Counted from the first letter of the stretch, positions 22,355-34,715 are shown. The stretch is 64,000 nucleotides of DNA from Profftia sp020342455 (GCF_020342455.1 NZ_CP080506.1:124001-188000); one strand, 5' to 3'. Made by a program: numbers and translations. Notes: a model not told the origin generated them from the sequence alone.

Positions 22355-22460
22355 TAAGGTAGTTATCTTACTAACTTATATATATTAGTTTATTTTTAAA
22401 ATATTTTTATATAAAGCATTTACAATATCCTGAGGTATATAAAAATATCTAGAGGATTGT

Positions 22461-22979
22461 ATGGATTATTTTACATTATTTGAATTACCAATTTGTTATT
22501 TGATAAAGGATAGTCTTCTTACTTCACGTTATCAGCAATTGCAGCTTAAATTTCATCCTGATAAATATATTGATCAAACAGAATGTGAACGTATACAAAC
22601 TGTTAAATATGCTGCAACTATTAATAAAGCCTATCAAACTCTCAAGTACCCTTTAAAACGAGCAGAATATATACTATTTTTACATGGATTAGATTTAGAA
22701 AACAGAAAAAATATCATATATGATAAAGCATTTTTAATGGAACAATTAGTATTACGTGAAGAGCTTGATGTGATTATGCATATGATTAATTCTCAAGAAT
22801 TATTAAATAATTTTGCAACGCGTATTACTCAAATAATTAAAAAACATAGTACACAAATGCTTGTAAATTTGGAACAGCATAAATGGGAGGAAGCAGCAGA
22901 TATTTTATGTAAGTTATTTTTTCTAGATAAACTACAGCTTCAAATAGAACAAATTGAAGAAAAATTATTAGTTTTATAA
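22461..22979 (+). CDS. hscB: J-domain co-chaperone HscB (Hsc20)
   Basis: HscB brings cluster-loaded IscU to HscA and stimulates its ATPase. The 172 residues match E. coli (171). The J-domain carries the invariant HPD motif at 32-34 within LQLKFHPDKY. The C-terminal three-helix IscU-binding domain follows from about residue 80. The ribosome site AGAGG lies just before the ATG. It sits between iscA and hscA as in the standard operon. Confidence 0.97.
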   Translation: MDYFTLFELPICYLIKDSLLTSRYQQLQLKFHPDKYIDQTECERIQTVKYAATINKAYQTLKYPLKRAEYILFLHGLDLENRKNIIYDKAFLMEQLVLREELDVIMHMINSQELLNNFATRITQIIKKHSTQMLVNLEQHKWEEAADILCKLFFLDKLQLQIEQIEEKLLVL

Positions 22980-23060
22980 AAAATTTCAGTTATTATTGTT
23001 CTGTTGTATGTTTTTAACAGAAAATATTACAACAAACTTTGTTTTAACGGAAAGCTAAAT

Positions 23061-24758
23061 ATGTCTTTATTACAAATTAGTAAGCCTATAATAAACAGCC
23101 TATTAGAGCGACTACGGTTATCTGCTGGTATAGATTTGGGTACTACAAATTCACTGGTAGCTACAATAATTAAAGGTAAGGTGGAAACATTATCTGATAA
23201 CTATGGTCGTAATTTGCTACCGTCTATTGTACATTATCATAAAGATGGAATTACTGTTGGTTATGAAGCTCGTCAGCAATTAACTCAAGATCCGATAAAT
23301 ACTATTATATCTATAAAACGTCTTATAGGACGTTCTTTGGCTGATGTGCAAGTATATTACCCTTATATGCCTTATAAGTTTCTTACCAGTGAAAATGGAT
23401 TACCAATAATGATTACTGCTGGTGGGATGATTAATCCTATCCAAGTATCAGCTGAAATATTAAAAGTTCTAGCTAAACGAGCACGAGATATTTTAGGAGG
23501 TGATCTGAATGGTGTTGTGATTACTGTACCTGCGTATTTTGATGATGCACAACGTCAGAGTACTAAAGATGCAGCTTGTCTGGCAGGACTAAATGTACTA
23601 CGTCTTCTTAATGAACCAACCGCAGCAGCAATTGCTTATGGCTTAGAATCAGGAAAAGAAGGTGTAATAGCAGTTTACGATTTAGGAGGTGGTACTTTTG
23701 ATATTTCTATTTTACATCTTAACCACGGTATATTTAAAGTATTAGCTGTTGGCGGAGATTCTACTTTAGGTGGTGATGATTTTGATTATTTATTAGCTGA
23801 TTTCCTACGTAAGCAATCGGGATATACTGATTGCAACGATACATATATTCAACGTAATTTTCTTGATGTAGCTAATGCAGCTAAAGTTGCGCTCAGTGAT
23901 GTGAAACAAATAGATATTGAAATAGTAGGTTGGAAAGGCTGTGTGACTAGAGAGCAGTTTAATAAACTTATTAATATTTTAGTTAAACGCACCTTGTTAA
24001 TTTGTCAAAAAGCATTAAGAGATGCTGGTATTACAATTAACAAAGTGATAGAAGTAGTTATGGTAGGTGGCTCTACCCGTATCCCTTTGATTCGTGAATT
24101 AGTAAAAAATTTTTTTAATCGTACTCCGTTAACCTCTATTGATACTGATCGTGTAGTAGCTATAGGAGCTGCTATTCAGGCAGATATTTTAGTTGGTAAT
24201 AAATCTAATTCAGAAATATTATTATTAGATGTTATGCCTCTTTCCCTTGGTTTAGAAATTATGGGTGGATTAGTAGAGAAAATAATTCCGCGCAACACTA
24301 CTCTTCCTATCGCTTATGAAAAAGAATTTACTACATTTAAGAATAGTCAAAATCTTGTCATGATTCATGTAGTACAGGGAGAGAGAGAGCTAGTAAAAGA
24401 TAATCGTTCTCTAGCTAAGTTTATACTACGTTGGCCTTCCTCTATACTTACTAAAAATCCACGTATCCGTGTAACTTTTCAGGTAGACGTAGATGGTCTA
24501 CTTAGCGTTATTGCTATGGAAACAACCACTGGTATACAGTCTTCTATTTACATTAAACCATCATATGGATTAAGTATTAATCAAATCAATACTATGCTTC
24601 AAGACTCTGTAGTAAATGCTAAAAAAGATAAAGTAGCACGTATGTTAGCAGAACAAAAGGTTATAGTAGATCGTGCATTAGAAAGTCTTAATAGTTCATT
24701 GGCAGAAGATATTAACCCCCTTAATGAATTAGGTCTAGGAAAGTGTGAAAAGTTATAA
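23061..24758 (+). CDS. hscA: Hsp70-type chaperone HscA, truncated at the C-terminus
   Basis: Specialised Hsp70 that releases the Fe-S cluster from IscU by binding its LPPVK loop. The nucleotide-binding domain is intact (GIDLGTTNS near residue 20, YDLGGGTFDIS, VVMVGGSTRIP), and so is the beta-sandwich substrate domain. The protein ends at 565 residues against 616 in E. coli: after LAEQKVIVDRALESL the helical lid breaks off. Behind the stop the same frame may keep a faint trace of the lost lid (FKIFKVDQKL), which would point to nonsense decay and not deletion. The ATG at 23061 gives the family start MSLLQIS; the longer frame from 23004 adds 19 unlike residues and is rejected. Confidence 0.95.
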   Translation: MSLLQISKPIINSLLERLRLSAGIDLGTTNSLVATIIKGKVETLSDNYGRNLLPSIVHYHKDGITVGYEARQQLTQDPINTIISIKRLIGRSLADVQVYYPYMPYKFLTSENGLPIMITAGGMINPIQVSAEILKVLAKRARDILGGDLNGVVITVPAYFDDAQRQSTKDAACLAGLNVLRLLNEPTAAAIAYGLESGKEGVIAVYDLGGGTFDISILHLNHGIFKVLAVGGDSTLGGDDFDYLLADFLRKQSGYTDCNDTYIQRNFLDVANAAKVALSDVKQIDIEIVGWKGCVTREQFNKLINILVKRTLLICQKALRDAGITINKVIEVVMVGGSTRIPLIRELVKNFFNRTPLTSIDTDRVVAIGAAIQADILVGNKSNSEILLLDVMPLSLGLEIMGGLVEKIIPRNTTLPIAYEKEFTTFKNSQNLVMIHVVQGERELVKDNRSLAKFILRWPSSILTKNPRIRVTFQVDVDGLLSVIAMETTTGIQSSIYIKPSYGLSINQINTMLQDSVVNAKKDKVARMLAEQKVIVDRALESLNSSLAEDINPLNELGLGKCEKL

Positions 24759-24922
24759 CCAAATTAAAGTAGATTACTGCTAGTAATGTCGTTTAAAATA
24801 TTTAAAGTAGATCAAAAACTAATACATACTAAAGTATAAAAAATAAATTACTATTTGTAGATTGAATTTATATATTATTAGCTAGGTTATAACTGACTAT
24901 TATAATAGTGATGAGGTTTAAA

Positions 24923-25252
24923 ATGCCTAAAATTATATTTCTTCCAAATAAAGATTTTTGTCCTATAGGTGCAGTTTTAGAGGCTCAGATAGGAGAAACT
25001 ATTCTTAATATTGCTTTACGTAACGGAATAAAAATAGAACATGCTTGTGAGCATTCATGTGCTTGTACAACATGTCACTGCATTATTAGGCAAGGATTTA
25101 ACTCTTTAGAAAAAATTAGTGATTTAGAAGCAGATACATTAGATAAAGCTTGGGGGTTAGAACAAGAAAGCCGCCTTAGTTGTCAAGCAAAAATAGCAAA
25201 ACAAGATTTAGTGGTGGAGATTCCTCTTTATACTATTAATCATTGTTGTTAA
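24923..25252 (+). CDS. fdx: [2Fe-2S] ferredoxin of the Isc system
   Basis: Electron donor for cluster assembly on IscU. The 109 residues match E. coli (111). The cluster ligands are the family pattern: Cys42, Cys48, Cys51 in HACEHSCACTTCHC and a fourth Cys in SRLSCQA. The C-terminal WGLEQESRLS and PLYTINH are conserved. The ATG at 24923 is chosen because it gives the family start MPKI and has GATGAGG upstream; an in-frame GTG at 24908 and ATG at 24911 are rejected. iscX, which follows fdx in E. coli, is not seen. Confidence 0.97.
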   Translation: MPKIIFLPNKDFCPIGAVLEAQIGETILNIALRNGIKIEHACEHSCACTTCHCIIRQGFNSLEKISDLEADTLDKAWGLEQESRLSCQAKIAKQDLVVEIPLYTINHCC

Positions 25253-25600
25253 TATTATAAAAAATTTATATAGGTTATATAGATGGTCTAGGGAATATTT
25301 TTATAATTATTTTATATTTTTATAGTATTTTGTATATTTAATATTAAATATTTTTTATTACTAAATACTAGTCAATTTAAGATTGTAAAAAATTATACAA
25401 AATATAAAGAATATTAAAAAATTATTGCTAATTTTAGTTTAGACTAAAAATATAGAATATAAGACATCTACAAGTATTTTTTTAATAAAATTAAATTTAC
25501 TCTAAACAATGTAAACAAGATTATATAAAAAATAAGGTGATAATAAAGCACTTTTATATAACAAAGAATATCCATATTTCTTTAATATATAGTAATAGGT

Positions 25601-25660
25601 ATAAGTATAAGTATAAGTATAAGTATAAGTATAAGTATAAGTATAAGTATAAGTATAAGT
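25601..25660. repeat. Tandem repeat, 10 copies of a 6-bp unit
   Basis: Ten exact copies of ATAAGT with one imperfect copy (ATAGGT) just before. It is intergenic, between fdx and pgi. A slippage-prone array and likely to vary in copy number. Confidence 0.95.
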
Positions 25661-26029
25661 AAGATATTGTGTTATTTCCCTTAAGAAATAGACTTATTTT
25701 ATATTAAAATATTTATACTGAAATTAAATTAGAAAAAATATTTATTTATGCATTATAATTTGTATATGGTAATTATTAAGTTAGTATTATTCTGATACTT
25801 TCGTTCATAAGTTTTCTGATGAGTTCATCTTAAATAGTAAGTTAAAGATTTTTTACATTTCAATATTTTATCCTAATATTTATTAAAAATATTAATTTTA
25901 TATGATCGTAGTAATATTCTAAGAAAGAAAAATTAATTACTAATATTTAGTCAACAATGCTATTATTCAATAAATTATGATATCAATGATCATTGATAAT
26001 AGAATAGTAACTAATTAAAAATTTAATTT

Positions 26030-26069
26030 TTTAAAAAATAAAACCACTTACATTTAAGATATAAGCGGT
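26030..26069 (-). terminator. Intrinsic terminator of pgi
   Basis: On the minus strand ACCGCTTAT (26061-26069) pairs with GTAAGTGGT (26043-26051), a 9-bp stem with two G-T pairs, and a T-rich run follows (26030-26042). It lies about 70-100 bases past the pgi stop, so it probably ends that transcript. Confidence 0.7.
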
Positions 26070-26137
26070 GATTGATTTTAAATTCATTATAAATATTATC
26101 ATTTATAGTGAATATCTTCTATATGTATTTTTTTATT

Positions 26138-27781
26138 TTATATACGCCATTTTTTAAATTGATTGATTAACGAATTAGTAGAACTATCGTGATTATTAAT
26201 GTTTTCTTGATCATGCAATTCTGGTAAAATATAATTAGCAAGTTGTTTTCCTAGTTCTACGCCCCACTGATCGAATGTAAATATATTAAGAATTGCACCT
26301 TGAACAAATATTTTATGCTCGTAAAGAGCCATTAATAATCCTAAGCTATATGGTGTAATTTGACGTAATAAAATTGAGTTAGTTGGTCTGTTACCCTTAA
26401 ATGTTTTAAATGGTACTATATGAGCTATCTCCGCTGTAGTTTTATCGTCTTGCGCAAACTCTTGTTCTACTTTTTTACTAGATTTACCAAAAGCTAGAGC
26501 TTCTGTTTGAGCAAAAAAGTTAGACATTAATTTAATATGATGATCTCCTAGTATATTATGGCTAATAACAGGAGCGATAAAATCACAAGGAATTAATTTA
26601 GTACCCTGATGTATTAGTTGATAGAAAGCATGCTGACCATTAGTGCCAGGTTCACCCCAAATAATTGGACCAGTTTGATAAGATACTGGATTACCGTTAC
26701 GATCAATATTTTTACCATTAGATTCCATATTATTTTGCTGGAGATAAGCAGGAAAAAGATGCATATATTGATCGTACGGTAAAACTGCCTCGGTTTCAGC
26801 TCCAAAAAAATTATTATACCAAATACCAATTAGTGCTAGTTTGACTGGTAAGTTTTTTTCCAGTGGTGTCTTAGCAAAATGTTGGTCCATTGTGTGAGCA
26901 CCGTTAAGCATTTGTTTAAAGTTATCAAAACCTAAGCTGAGTGCAATAGATAGTCCAGCAGCAGACCATAAAGAATACCTGCCACCAACCCAATCCCAGA
27001 ATTTAAACATATTATCAGTATTAATACCAAAATTGTGTACTGCTTGGCTATTTGCGGATAATGCAATAAAGTGTTTAGTGATATTAGTTTTATTGCTTCT
27101 AGTAGATTGCATAAACCAGTTACGCGCGCTATGAGCATTAGTCATAGTTTCTTGAGTAGTAAATGTTTTTGATGCTATAAGAAATAAAGTAGTTTCTGGA
27201 TTCAATGTTTTTAACGTTTCAATAATATGTGTACCATCAATATTAGAAACAAAATGCATGTTTAGGTGATTTTTATAAGGTTTTAAAGCTTCTGTTACCA
27301 TATGTGGACCTAAATCAGAACCACCAATACCGATATTAACTATATCAGTTATATTCTTACCGGTAAAACCCTTCCATTCACCGTAAATTACTTTTTGGCA
27401 AAAATTCTTTATTTTTTCTAGTACTATTGGTATTTCATTTGCTTGATCTATAATTATTTGTTTATTATTTGGGTTACGAAGTGCTGTATGCATAACGGCA
27501 CGATTTTCTGTACGGTTAATTTTTTCTCCTGCAAACATAGAGTTAATAGCTCCTTGCAAATCAGTTTCTTTTGCTAAATCTAATAACTTTGTAATAGTCT
27601 CTGTTGTTATGATATTTTTAGAAAAATCTACTAATATTTGATCATCAAATATAGTTGAAAAATTAGAAACACGGTGAGGATCTCTTTTAAAAAGATCATC
27701 TATCTGGATATTTTTCATTTGTTCAAAATGTTTTTGTAATTCATACCAAGCAACAGTTTTAGTAGGATTAATATTTTTCAT
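26138..27781 (-). CDS. pgi: Glucose-6-phosphate isomerase
   Basis: Interconverts glucose-6-phosphate and fructose-6-phosphate at the top of glycolysis. The 547 residues match E. coli (549) from MKNINPTKTVAWYELQKHF to INQFKKWR. The SIS-domain signatures VNIGIGGSDLGP and SKTFTTQETMTNA and the active-site blocks GTNGQHAFYQLIHQGT and FDQWGVELGK are intact. The ATG at 27781 gives the family start and has AAAGG upstream; a longer frame from 27808 adds nine unlike residues. It stands alone between deserts. A sugar-phosphate route is therefore kept, so the host probably supplies hexose. Confidence 0.98.
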   Translation of the reverse strand: MKNINPTKTVAWYELQKHFEQMKNIQIDDLFKRDPHRVSNFSTIFDDQILVDFSKNIITTETITKLLDLAKETDLQGAINSMFAGEKINRTENRAVMHTALRNPNNKQIIIDQANEIPIVLEKIKNFCQKVIYGEWKGFTGKNITDIVNIGIGGSDLGPHMVTEALKPYKNHLNMHFVSNIDGTHIIETLKTLNPETTLFLIASKTFTTQETMTNAHSARNWFMQSTRSNKTNITKHFIALSANSQAVHNFGINTDNMFKFWDWVGGRYSLWSAAGLSIALSLGFDNFKQMLNGAHTMDQHFAKTPLEKNLPVKLALIGIWYNNFFGAETEAVLPYDQYMHLFPAYLQQNNMESNGKNIDRNGNPVSYQTGPIIWGEPGTNGQHAFYQLIHQGTKLIPCDFIAPVISHNILGDHHIKLMSNFFAQTEALAFGKSSKKVEQEFAQDDKTTAEIAHIVPFKTFKGNRPTNSILLRQITPYSLGLLMALYEHKIFVQGAILNIFTFDQWGVELGKQLANYILPELHDQENINNHDSSTNSLINQFKKWRI

Positions 27782-29533
27782 AGCAAATACCTTTATGCTT
27801 AATAACAAAAGTTTTATATATAAAATAAAATATAGAGAATACAGTTATTTTAAGCTTACTATGACGTAGTAGGTTCTTTATTAATGTAAGTCATATTATA
27901 TTTCACTATTCAATAAGAGTTATATTTTATTTTAATATTATAGAAAATAATAAATAATTTCAATATTTAGTTATTATCAAAGTAAATTAAATAATTATAT
28001 CTTATTTAAATAAAATATATAAATAATTTATTATAATTTTTTATTACTATTTTTTAGTATTTAATATCTTGTATTATACTCTATTGTAATAAATTCTAAT
28101 GTAGGATTATTTTTGATGTATTTCAAATTTTAATAACTATAATTTTAATCTTATTTGTAGATCTTTAATCTAAAATATATTACTAGGTTAGTGAGGTATA
28201 ATTATTTTCTTATAGCAGTCAAAAATAATATTATATAAATACTAATCTTAAAATAACAAAATACTAATTTTATGTAACTTGTTTATTAAGTAAACTACTA
28301 CAATTATAATTAATAATAATTATTTTATTAATTTTTTAATAAAATTAATTCTTTTACATCTAAAATTTTTTACCTATATTATATTAATAATATATATCAG
28401 AAGAGGATAGTTATTTAAGTTAAAATTATATATACTATAGTAGTACTTATAAAGAAATTATTTTTTAGTGACTAGTTATAATAGGATTGTATATCCTATA
28501 AGTCTTATATATCGATATTATCTTACTAGTAAAATACTATCGATCGTTATCTATGATAAGTAAAACGATACTTATAATTTATGCAACCTTGTCTCAAGTA
28601 TTAAGTTATATATAATATAATTATTTTTATTTAAGTTATATAAAAAATAGTAACTTATATCATAACTAACGAAATACTGCACTATACAATATTAAAGTGT
28701 AGTATATTTTTTTCTATACTTTTTAGGTAAAAAATTTGTATCTTTAATATATTTCATTAGTTATATAACATTACTGGTTAAGTATAAAAATATATAAGAA
28801 TATTATTCGCTTTTATTGTTTGTCTTAATAATAAGACAGTGGTGTATATTGAAAAAATTAAATAAATTATTGAATAATGATTTATAGGTATTATTTTGTA
28901 TATTTTTTAAAGTAAACATTCAAACCATAAGTAACATGCTTTATTATATATTTAATATCATATAAAGTAATTAATATTACTATAATAATTTATCCAAATA
29001 TATATATACATAATATGTAATAATTATGAGAAAATTTTTACTAAAATAGATATATCTTTAATTATAATTATATATTCTTTTATTTTATTTTAAGAATAAA
29101 GTACTGTGATTACTATAGTAATAGTCATAAGGCAGTAATACTTACATCTTTAATTGTCGTGTTGCTTAAAATTAAATTTAGTATTAAATTTCTAATTTTG
29201 ATTAATGCTTAATCATTACTAATATAATATAAATCTCTTAAATGAGACTATATTCTATATAATAATTAATAGTATATATATCATAATAAAGTGATGTTAA
29301 TAAAAATATTTACCGTTAATTCTAATTTTTAATTAACTATCTATTTGTCTTATATTTTTGCTTTATATTGATTTCATAGATTATTATATTGAGTGTTAGT
29401 ATGTTAATAGATTATATACATTAGTTTTTAACTTTAATTAATAAATTTTGATTATTATACCTAGATATTCATGAAGTTATCCTATTACTATTAAGGTACA
29501 GCATATCTATTAAAGCTTTGTGGGGGTAAAAAG
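27782..29533. other. Gene-free stretch between pgi and rmuC
   Basis: Very AT-rich, no gene or readable remnant on either strand. pgi and rmuC are transcribed away from it, so their promoters should lie at its two ends, but no convincing -35/-10 pair stands out. Confidence 0.6.
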
Positions 29534-30982
29534 ATGGATGCTAGTACATTTTGTTGTATTACAGGTGGCGGTACGGTAGGTATAATTTTAGGTTGGTTAA
29601 TATCTAGTCTTCGTATGCGGCATAAAATACTTGTATTAGTAGCTAATTCAAATGTATACCAAAAAGAAGTTACGCAATTTCAGCAAGAACAACAAGCTTT
29701 AATAAAATTACAACAATGTGAAAAAGATCAAATACTAAGTATGTTGCACACCCACCTTAAAGCAACGCAAGAAAAATTACATCAGAAATACCTATGGCAT
29801 GATGAGTGTATACAATTAACTAAACAATTATGCGAATTACGTGCAGTAAATATATTACAAGAAGCAAAGATACGAGAAGTTACTGTTCGTTTAGAAGATA
29901 CTCAATTAGATATGAAAGAAAAACAGCTATTAATGATTAATAATGAAAAACTTTTTAATACTCATTTTGAAAACTTAGCTCATCGTATTTTCGAACATAC
30001 GGGAAAACGGGTAGAAGAGCAAAATACGCAGAGTTTAAATATTTTACTAATTCCTTTACGTGAGCAATTAAAACATTTTAGTCGCCAGGTACAAGATAGT
30101 TTTGGACAAGAAGCACGAGAAAGACACACTCTAACTCACGAAATTCGTAATCTTCAGCAGTTAAATTCGCAGATGACTCATGAGGCAATTAACTTAACCA
30201 AAGCTTTAAAGGGGAATAATAAAACACAGGGAATTTGGGGGGAAATAGTACTCAATCGCGTACTAGAATCTTCTGGTTTACGTGAAGGGCATGAGTATCA
30301 AACACAAGTAAATATTCAGATTGGAACTGATAGTCGTATGCAACCAGATATTATTGTACATCTTCCACAAGGAAAAGATGTAGTAATAGATTCTAAGGTT
30401 TCGCTAGTAGCTTACGAAAGGTATTTTAATACTGAAGATGAGGTAGTGCGTGAACTAGCTTTACAAGAACATCTGGTTTCAGTTAAAAATCATATACGTC
30501 AACTTGGATGCAAAGACTATGAGAAGTTACCTGGAATTAAGTCTCTTGACTATATTCTGATGTTTATTCCTATTGAACCAGCGTTTTTAGTAGCTATTAA
30601 CTGTGACTCTAACCTTTTAAATAAAGCTTTAAAGCATAATATTATGTTAGTTAGTCCAACTACTTTATTAGTTGCATTGCGCACTATTAGTAATTTATGG
30701 CGTTATGAACATCAAAACCAAAATGCACAGAAGATTGCCGATCGCGCATCTAAGTTATATGATAAAATGAGATTATTTATCGATGATATGGAATCCCTAG
30801 GGCATAGTATAGATAAAGCACAATTAAATTATAATCAGGCCATGAAAAAGTTTGGGCAAGGACGTGGTAATCTTATAGGACAAGTAGAAAATTTTCGTGT
30901 TTTAGGGGTAGAAGTGAAAAGACCTATAAGTTTTTCTCTTGTCGAGAAAGCACATTTAAGCAATGAATTAGAAGAGGAGTAG
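29534..30982 (+). CDS. rmuC: RmuC family protein (limits recombination at inverted repeats)
   Basis: RmuC is a membrane-anchored protein with a nuclease-like fold whose loss raises rearrangement at short inverted repeats in E. coli. The 482 residues match E. coli (475). A membrane anchor covers about residues 8-27. A long coiled coil follows to about residue 200. The RmuC domain shows NKTQGIWGEIVLNRVLESSG, RMQPDIIVHLPQGKDVVIDSK and ILMFIPIEPAF, and LVSPTTLLVALRTI is intact. The start ATG has GGGGGT (29522-29527) upstream. Its retention is notable because this window has many perfect inverted repeats. Confidence 0.96.
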   Translation: MDASTFCCITGGGTVGIILGWLISSLRMRHKILVLVANSNVYQKEVTQFQQEQQALIKLQQCEKDQILSMLHTHLKATQEKLHQKYLWHDECIQLTKQLCELRAVNILQEAKIREVTVRLEDTQLDMKEKQLLMINNEKLFNTHFENLAHRIFEHTGKRVEEQNTQSLNILLIPLREQLKHFSRQVQDSFGQEARERHTLTHEIRNLQQLNSQMTHEAINLTKALKGNNKTQGIWGEIVLNRVLESSGLREGHEYQTQVNIQIGTDSRMQPDIIVHLPQGKDVVIDSKVSLVAYERYFNTEDEVVRELALQEHLVSVKNHIRQLGCKDYEKLPGIKSLDYILMFIPIEPAFLVAINCDSNLLNKALKHNIMLVSPTTLLVALRTISNLWRYEHQNQNAQKIADRASKLYDKMRLFIDDMESLGHSIDKAQLNYNQAMKKFGQGRGNLIGQVENFRVLGVEVKRPISFSLVEKAHLSNELEEE

Positions 30983-33900
30983 ACCATTTAGTCTAAAGTA
31001 ATATAAGTGTAATAATATTACAATAAGTACTATAACTTACCATTATTTTATTTAATATAAATATAAATATAAAGAATTATTATAAATTCTATAAGCTTAC
31101 ATTAAAATAATATTAAAATAAATAAAGTATCAATAAATATACTTAATATCAAATATTATTATTGTGACTAACAAAGATAAACAACTAGTATTATTCTAGT
31201 ATTTTATACTATATTCATAAAATATTTCCCAATAAATCATTTTATTATTATAATTGTAGTTATATATGTGTTTGTAGTAAAGTAGGCTTAATATTGTAAG
31301 CCACAATAGCTATTAAGCAGTAAATTATCATTAATTTTAGTACAACTAAGTAGATATTATCAAATTATATTAAATATTTTAATATTATAGATTAAAATAT
31401 AGAATATATCAACATAAAATATGTTTTATAATATTAATTATGCCACAGAAAATGTCAGTAGTACTTACTGAATCTATTAATAATTATTTTACTTAATCGT
31501 GATGATTAATGTGTTATGTAATGCAACTTTATAAAATTAGTATATATAATATTAATTTTTAACATTACTTAGATATACTAAATATAGTAAGAGTCTTAAT
31601 AAAGTAACTCTAATATTTATAGTCAATTATACCATTAAGATTACATAACCCTTCGTAACTTCACAGAATACTATTATTTTACATAGAAGAAATAACTTTT
31701 AATAAACATATTACCATACTAAATGTATTATTTTATTAATTACAATTGAAAAACAATTCACTAAATGTTAATATCTTAACATCTAATTAAAGCAATATCG
31801 TCATGATTACACTAGTAAATTTTTTACTTTTATGGTTCATTATGCTCATTTATTATCTCTTAATGTAGTTGTTATAAATAACTACTTTGGATACTTCAAA
31901 ATCTTAATTGAGTAAACATAACTTTATCATAAGGATTTGTCTTACAAATTTTATTATAATGTTATAGGTATTGTAGTTTTTTATATTCATACCCGTTTTT
32001 GATATTATATGATTTAAGAATTATATAATATAATTTATTTTTTTTATCACATTAATATAATAAGTTCAGTAAATACTATGTAGAGTGGTGAATTTTATTA
32101 TATAAATAATACTTACTTATAACCTAGAATATATACATGTAAAAGAACAATTTTATTTCTAATATATATTATATTTTAATAAAAATAAAACAAACAAGTC
32201 ATAACTATAAAATATATTTTATTATCCATTTAATAAAACTGCTTTATTTTATAAAAAGTTAATATAAATGATTTATTAATTAGAAATATTAAAATAGGTT
32301 TTTATATTACAAGAAAGGAGTATAATAAAATTATTTTATTACTATAAATTTTATAATTTATAATTTAAATAAAATACTTCAACTAAATAATTAGTATTTA
32401 TATACATTATATATTTAGTATAAAATACAATTTAAGTTCTAAATAATCATTGTTGTAGGTTCTTACAAAACTTCTACGTCTTACTCTACAATAAGTAGTC
32501 TTATTAAGATAATATTAATAAAATTAAATCTATATTATATAGATTAAACTTCCTATAATTATTAATTAGTTTGCTTTATTATAAAAACAAGATATTTAAG
32601 TTAAAAATATATTAAAACCTCAATAAATCGCAATTATTATAGAGATTATTTTAGTGTTTTAATAATCAAAATAACAATGTTTTTTAGTATAATCTTTTAT
32701 TTATTAGGTCTATTATATGAAAATAAAATAAAATTACTGATAAATAATTGTTCAGAGTATTAAGATGTATATCTACACGTCTTAATAAAGGAAGTATTAT
32801 TTTTTATATTGCTTATAAATATATTATCAAGAATTAATTACTGATAATTATCTTGTTATAGGTTATATTAAGTTACATATAAATATAAAAGAATTTTGAT
32901 GGATTAAATAAAATAGCTTTAAAAAAGCTACATATAATTTAAGATTATATATTTTTAATATAGCTTAATTTTTTATATATGCTAAAAGTATATCTTAACT
33001 ATTATTGTGATTAATCTTTAATAATATTAAATAATTAATAATATTAAATATATTATATACATATTTCTATATATACAAAATATAAATGTAGTAATACTAA
33101 ATAAATAATAAAAATAAGTATTTTTACTTAAGAATTACAAGAAAATTTTTTCCATACGACAGTATATAAATATTATTATTTTTATTAACTTTGCACTTCT
33201 AAATATCTAAATATATCAGTATTCATTAAGAAATTATTAGTAAGCTCAATAAGATTGAATAACATTATTGATTATATAATATAAAATTTTATGTATCTAC
33301 AGTGTATAGCAATCTAGTAGAACTATAAGAGTTCTCTACAGACTTTTTCTAGGTATTTATTATATTAATACTATAAAAAATTTTTATATATCTAAGTACT
33401 TCGTACCACGTTTTATAATGGGATAATATTAATTATCTATATTAAATTATTTATCTATCAAATTATTTAGTTAGTATAAATTATTTATAATACCTATTAT
33501 TTTATTATTGAAAATAAATAACCTGATTTGGAGTATAGTTACAAGAAATAATAAACAATATTTTATATAATATACAGTAAAACAAAGTAACATAGTAGGT
33601 TACTAACCAGTCTTGATATACTAGATTAAAGTAATAAATAAATAAGTTATAATAGTCTAGGTTATTAAATTATAGTGATTACTATATTATTAAGTTGTAT
33701 AATACATTAGCAGTAAAAATAATGATTTAATTAATTTAGGTGAATATTCTTAGTTATAATTTATTATATATTTATGTATAGTATATATACTTTATATTTA
33801 AGTAATATATAAATTAAAATTTAATAATAATTTTTATATAGAATATTTTTAAGTAATAAGATTACATCTATTATGATTTTAATCATTAATAAATTTTGTT

Positions 33901-34715
33901 ATTAAAATTTAGGGATATTATTACAGTATCTAATGATCATGTTTTATTATACTTATTGTATTATAAATATTTTAGTACAATTAATATATGAATTATAATA
34001 AATTATTATTTAATAATTTTTTTTTAAAGTTACTACCTAGATTAATTATAGTATAGTTTCATATCTATAATTTTTATTTTTTCTGTAAAACGGGATTATA
34101 AAAATTATTACTACTCTTAATAACTAGTAAAATAATTTTTAATTAGTATTATAATTAAATAATTCTAGAATAATTTTTATTTAAAATGTAAAATATTTTT
34201 TAATAAAAAAGCTAATAAATTTTATTATACTATTATCTTTACAATTATAAGAGTACTACATCAATATATAGATATTTTAGAAGAATTATTTTTAAAGGCG
34301 TAAATAATCTCAAAAGATATATTTAATTATCATTAAACATAATTAACACAATCTAAAATAATAATTTTATTTAGTATTATAAGTGTAATAAATATATTAT
34401 AAAAATAGTATTTCAATTTTATCTTTATAAGATTTAATCTTAATAGTATATATGAATCCAAATGGATTGATATCTATTTAAATTAACTATTAAATTTAAT
34501 AATAATGAATTATTACGGTAATCAACTCTTTTTATATATATTTTATTATATAAATATAAATGCATACAGGTATGTAATATTAAGTTTAAGATAGTTATGG
34601 ATTATAGATAATAATATTTACATGTTAATATATACTGAATTCTATTTTATAGATGTCTTTATTATAATATCTTCTGTTAATTGTTTAGTAAGTTATAATA
34701 TTAGAGATTTAAATT
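30983..34715. other. 3.7-kb gene-free desert between rmuC and secF
   Basis: No gene recognisable. In E. coli ubiE, ubiJ and ubiB follow rmuC; I could not read any of them here. A 21-codon hydrophobic frame at 31804 (MITLVNFLLLWFIM...) has no ribosome site and is taken as chance. Confidence 0.6.

Larger units (their letters stand above)
25253..26137. other. Gene-free spacer with a hexamer array and the pgi terminator
   Basis: No gene. It contains the ATAAGT array (25601-25660) and the minus-strand terminator of pgi (26030-26069). No trace of iscX or pepB, which follow fdx in E. coli. Confidence 0.6.

Noticed and set aside
25601..25660. The ATAAGT array considered as a CRISPR array
   Set aside because: The unit is 6 bp with no spacers; no cas gene is in the window.
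26614..27138. Open frames of 71 and 68 codons overlapping pgi on the same strand
   Set aside because: Both are out-of-frame readings of pgi, which is intact and full length in its own frame.
31804..31869. A 21-codon hydrophobic peptide MITLVNFLLLWFIM...
   Set aside because: No ribosome site and no neighbour to suggest a small membrane subunit; expected by chance in AT-rich DNA.
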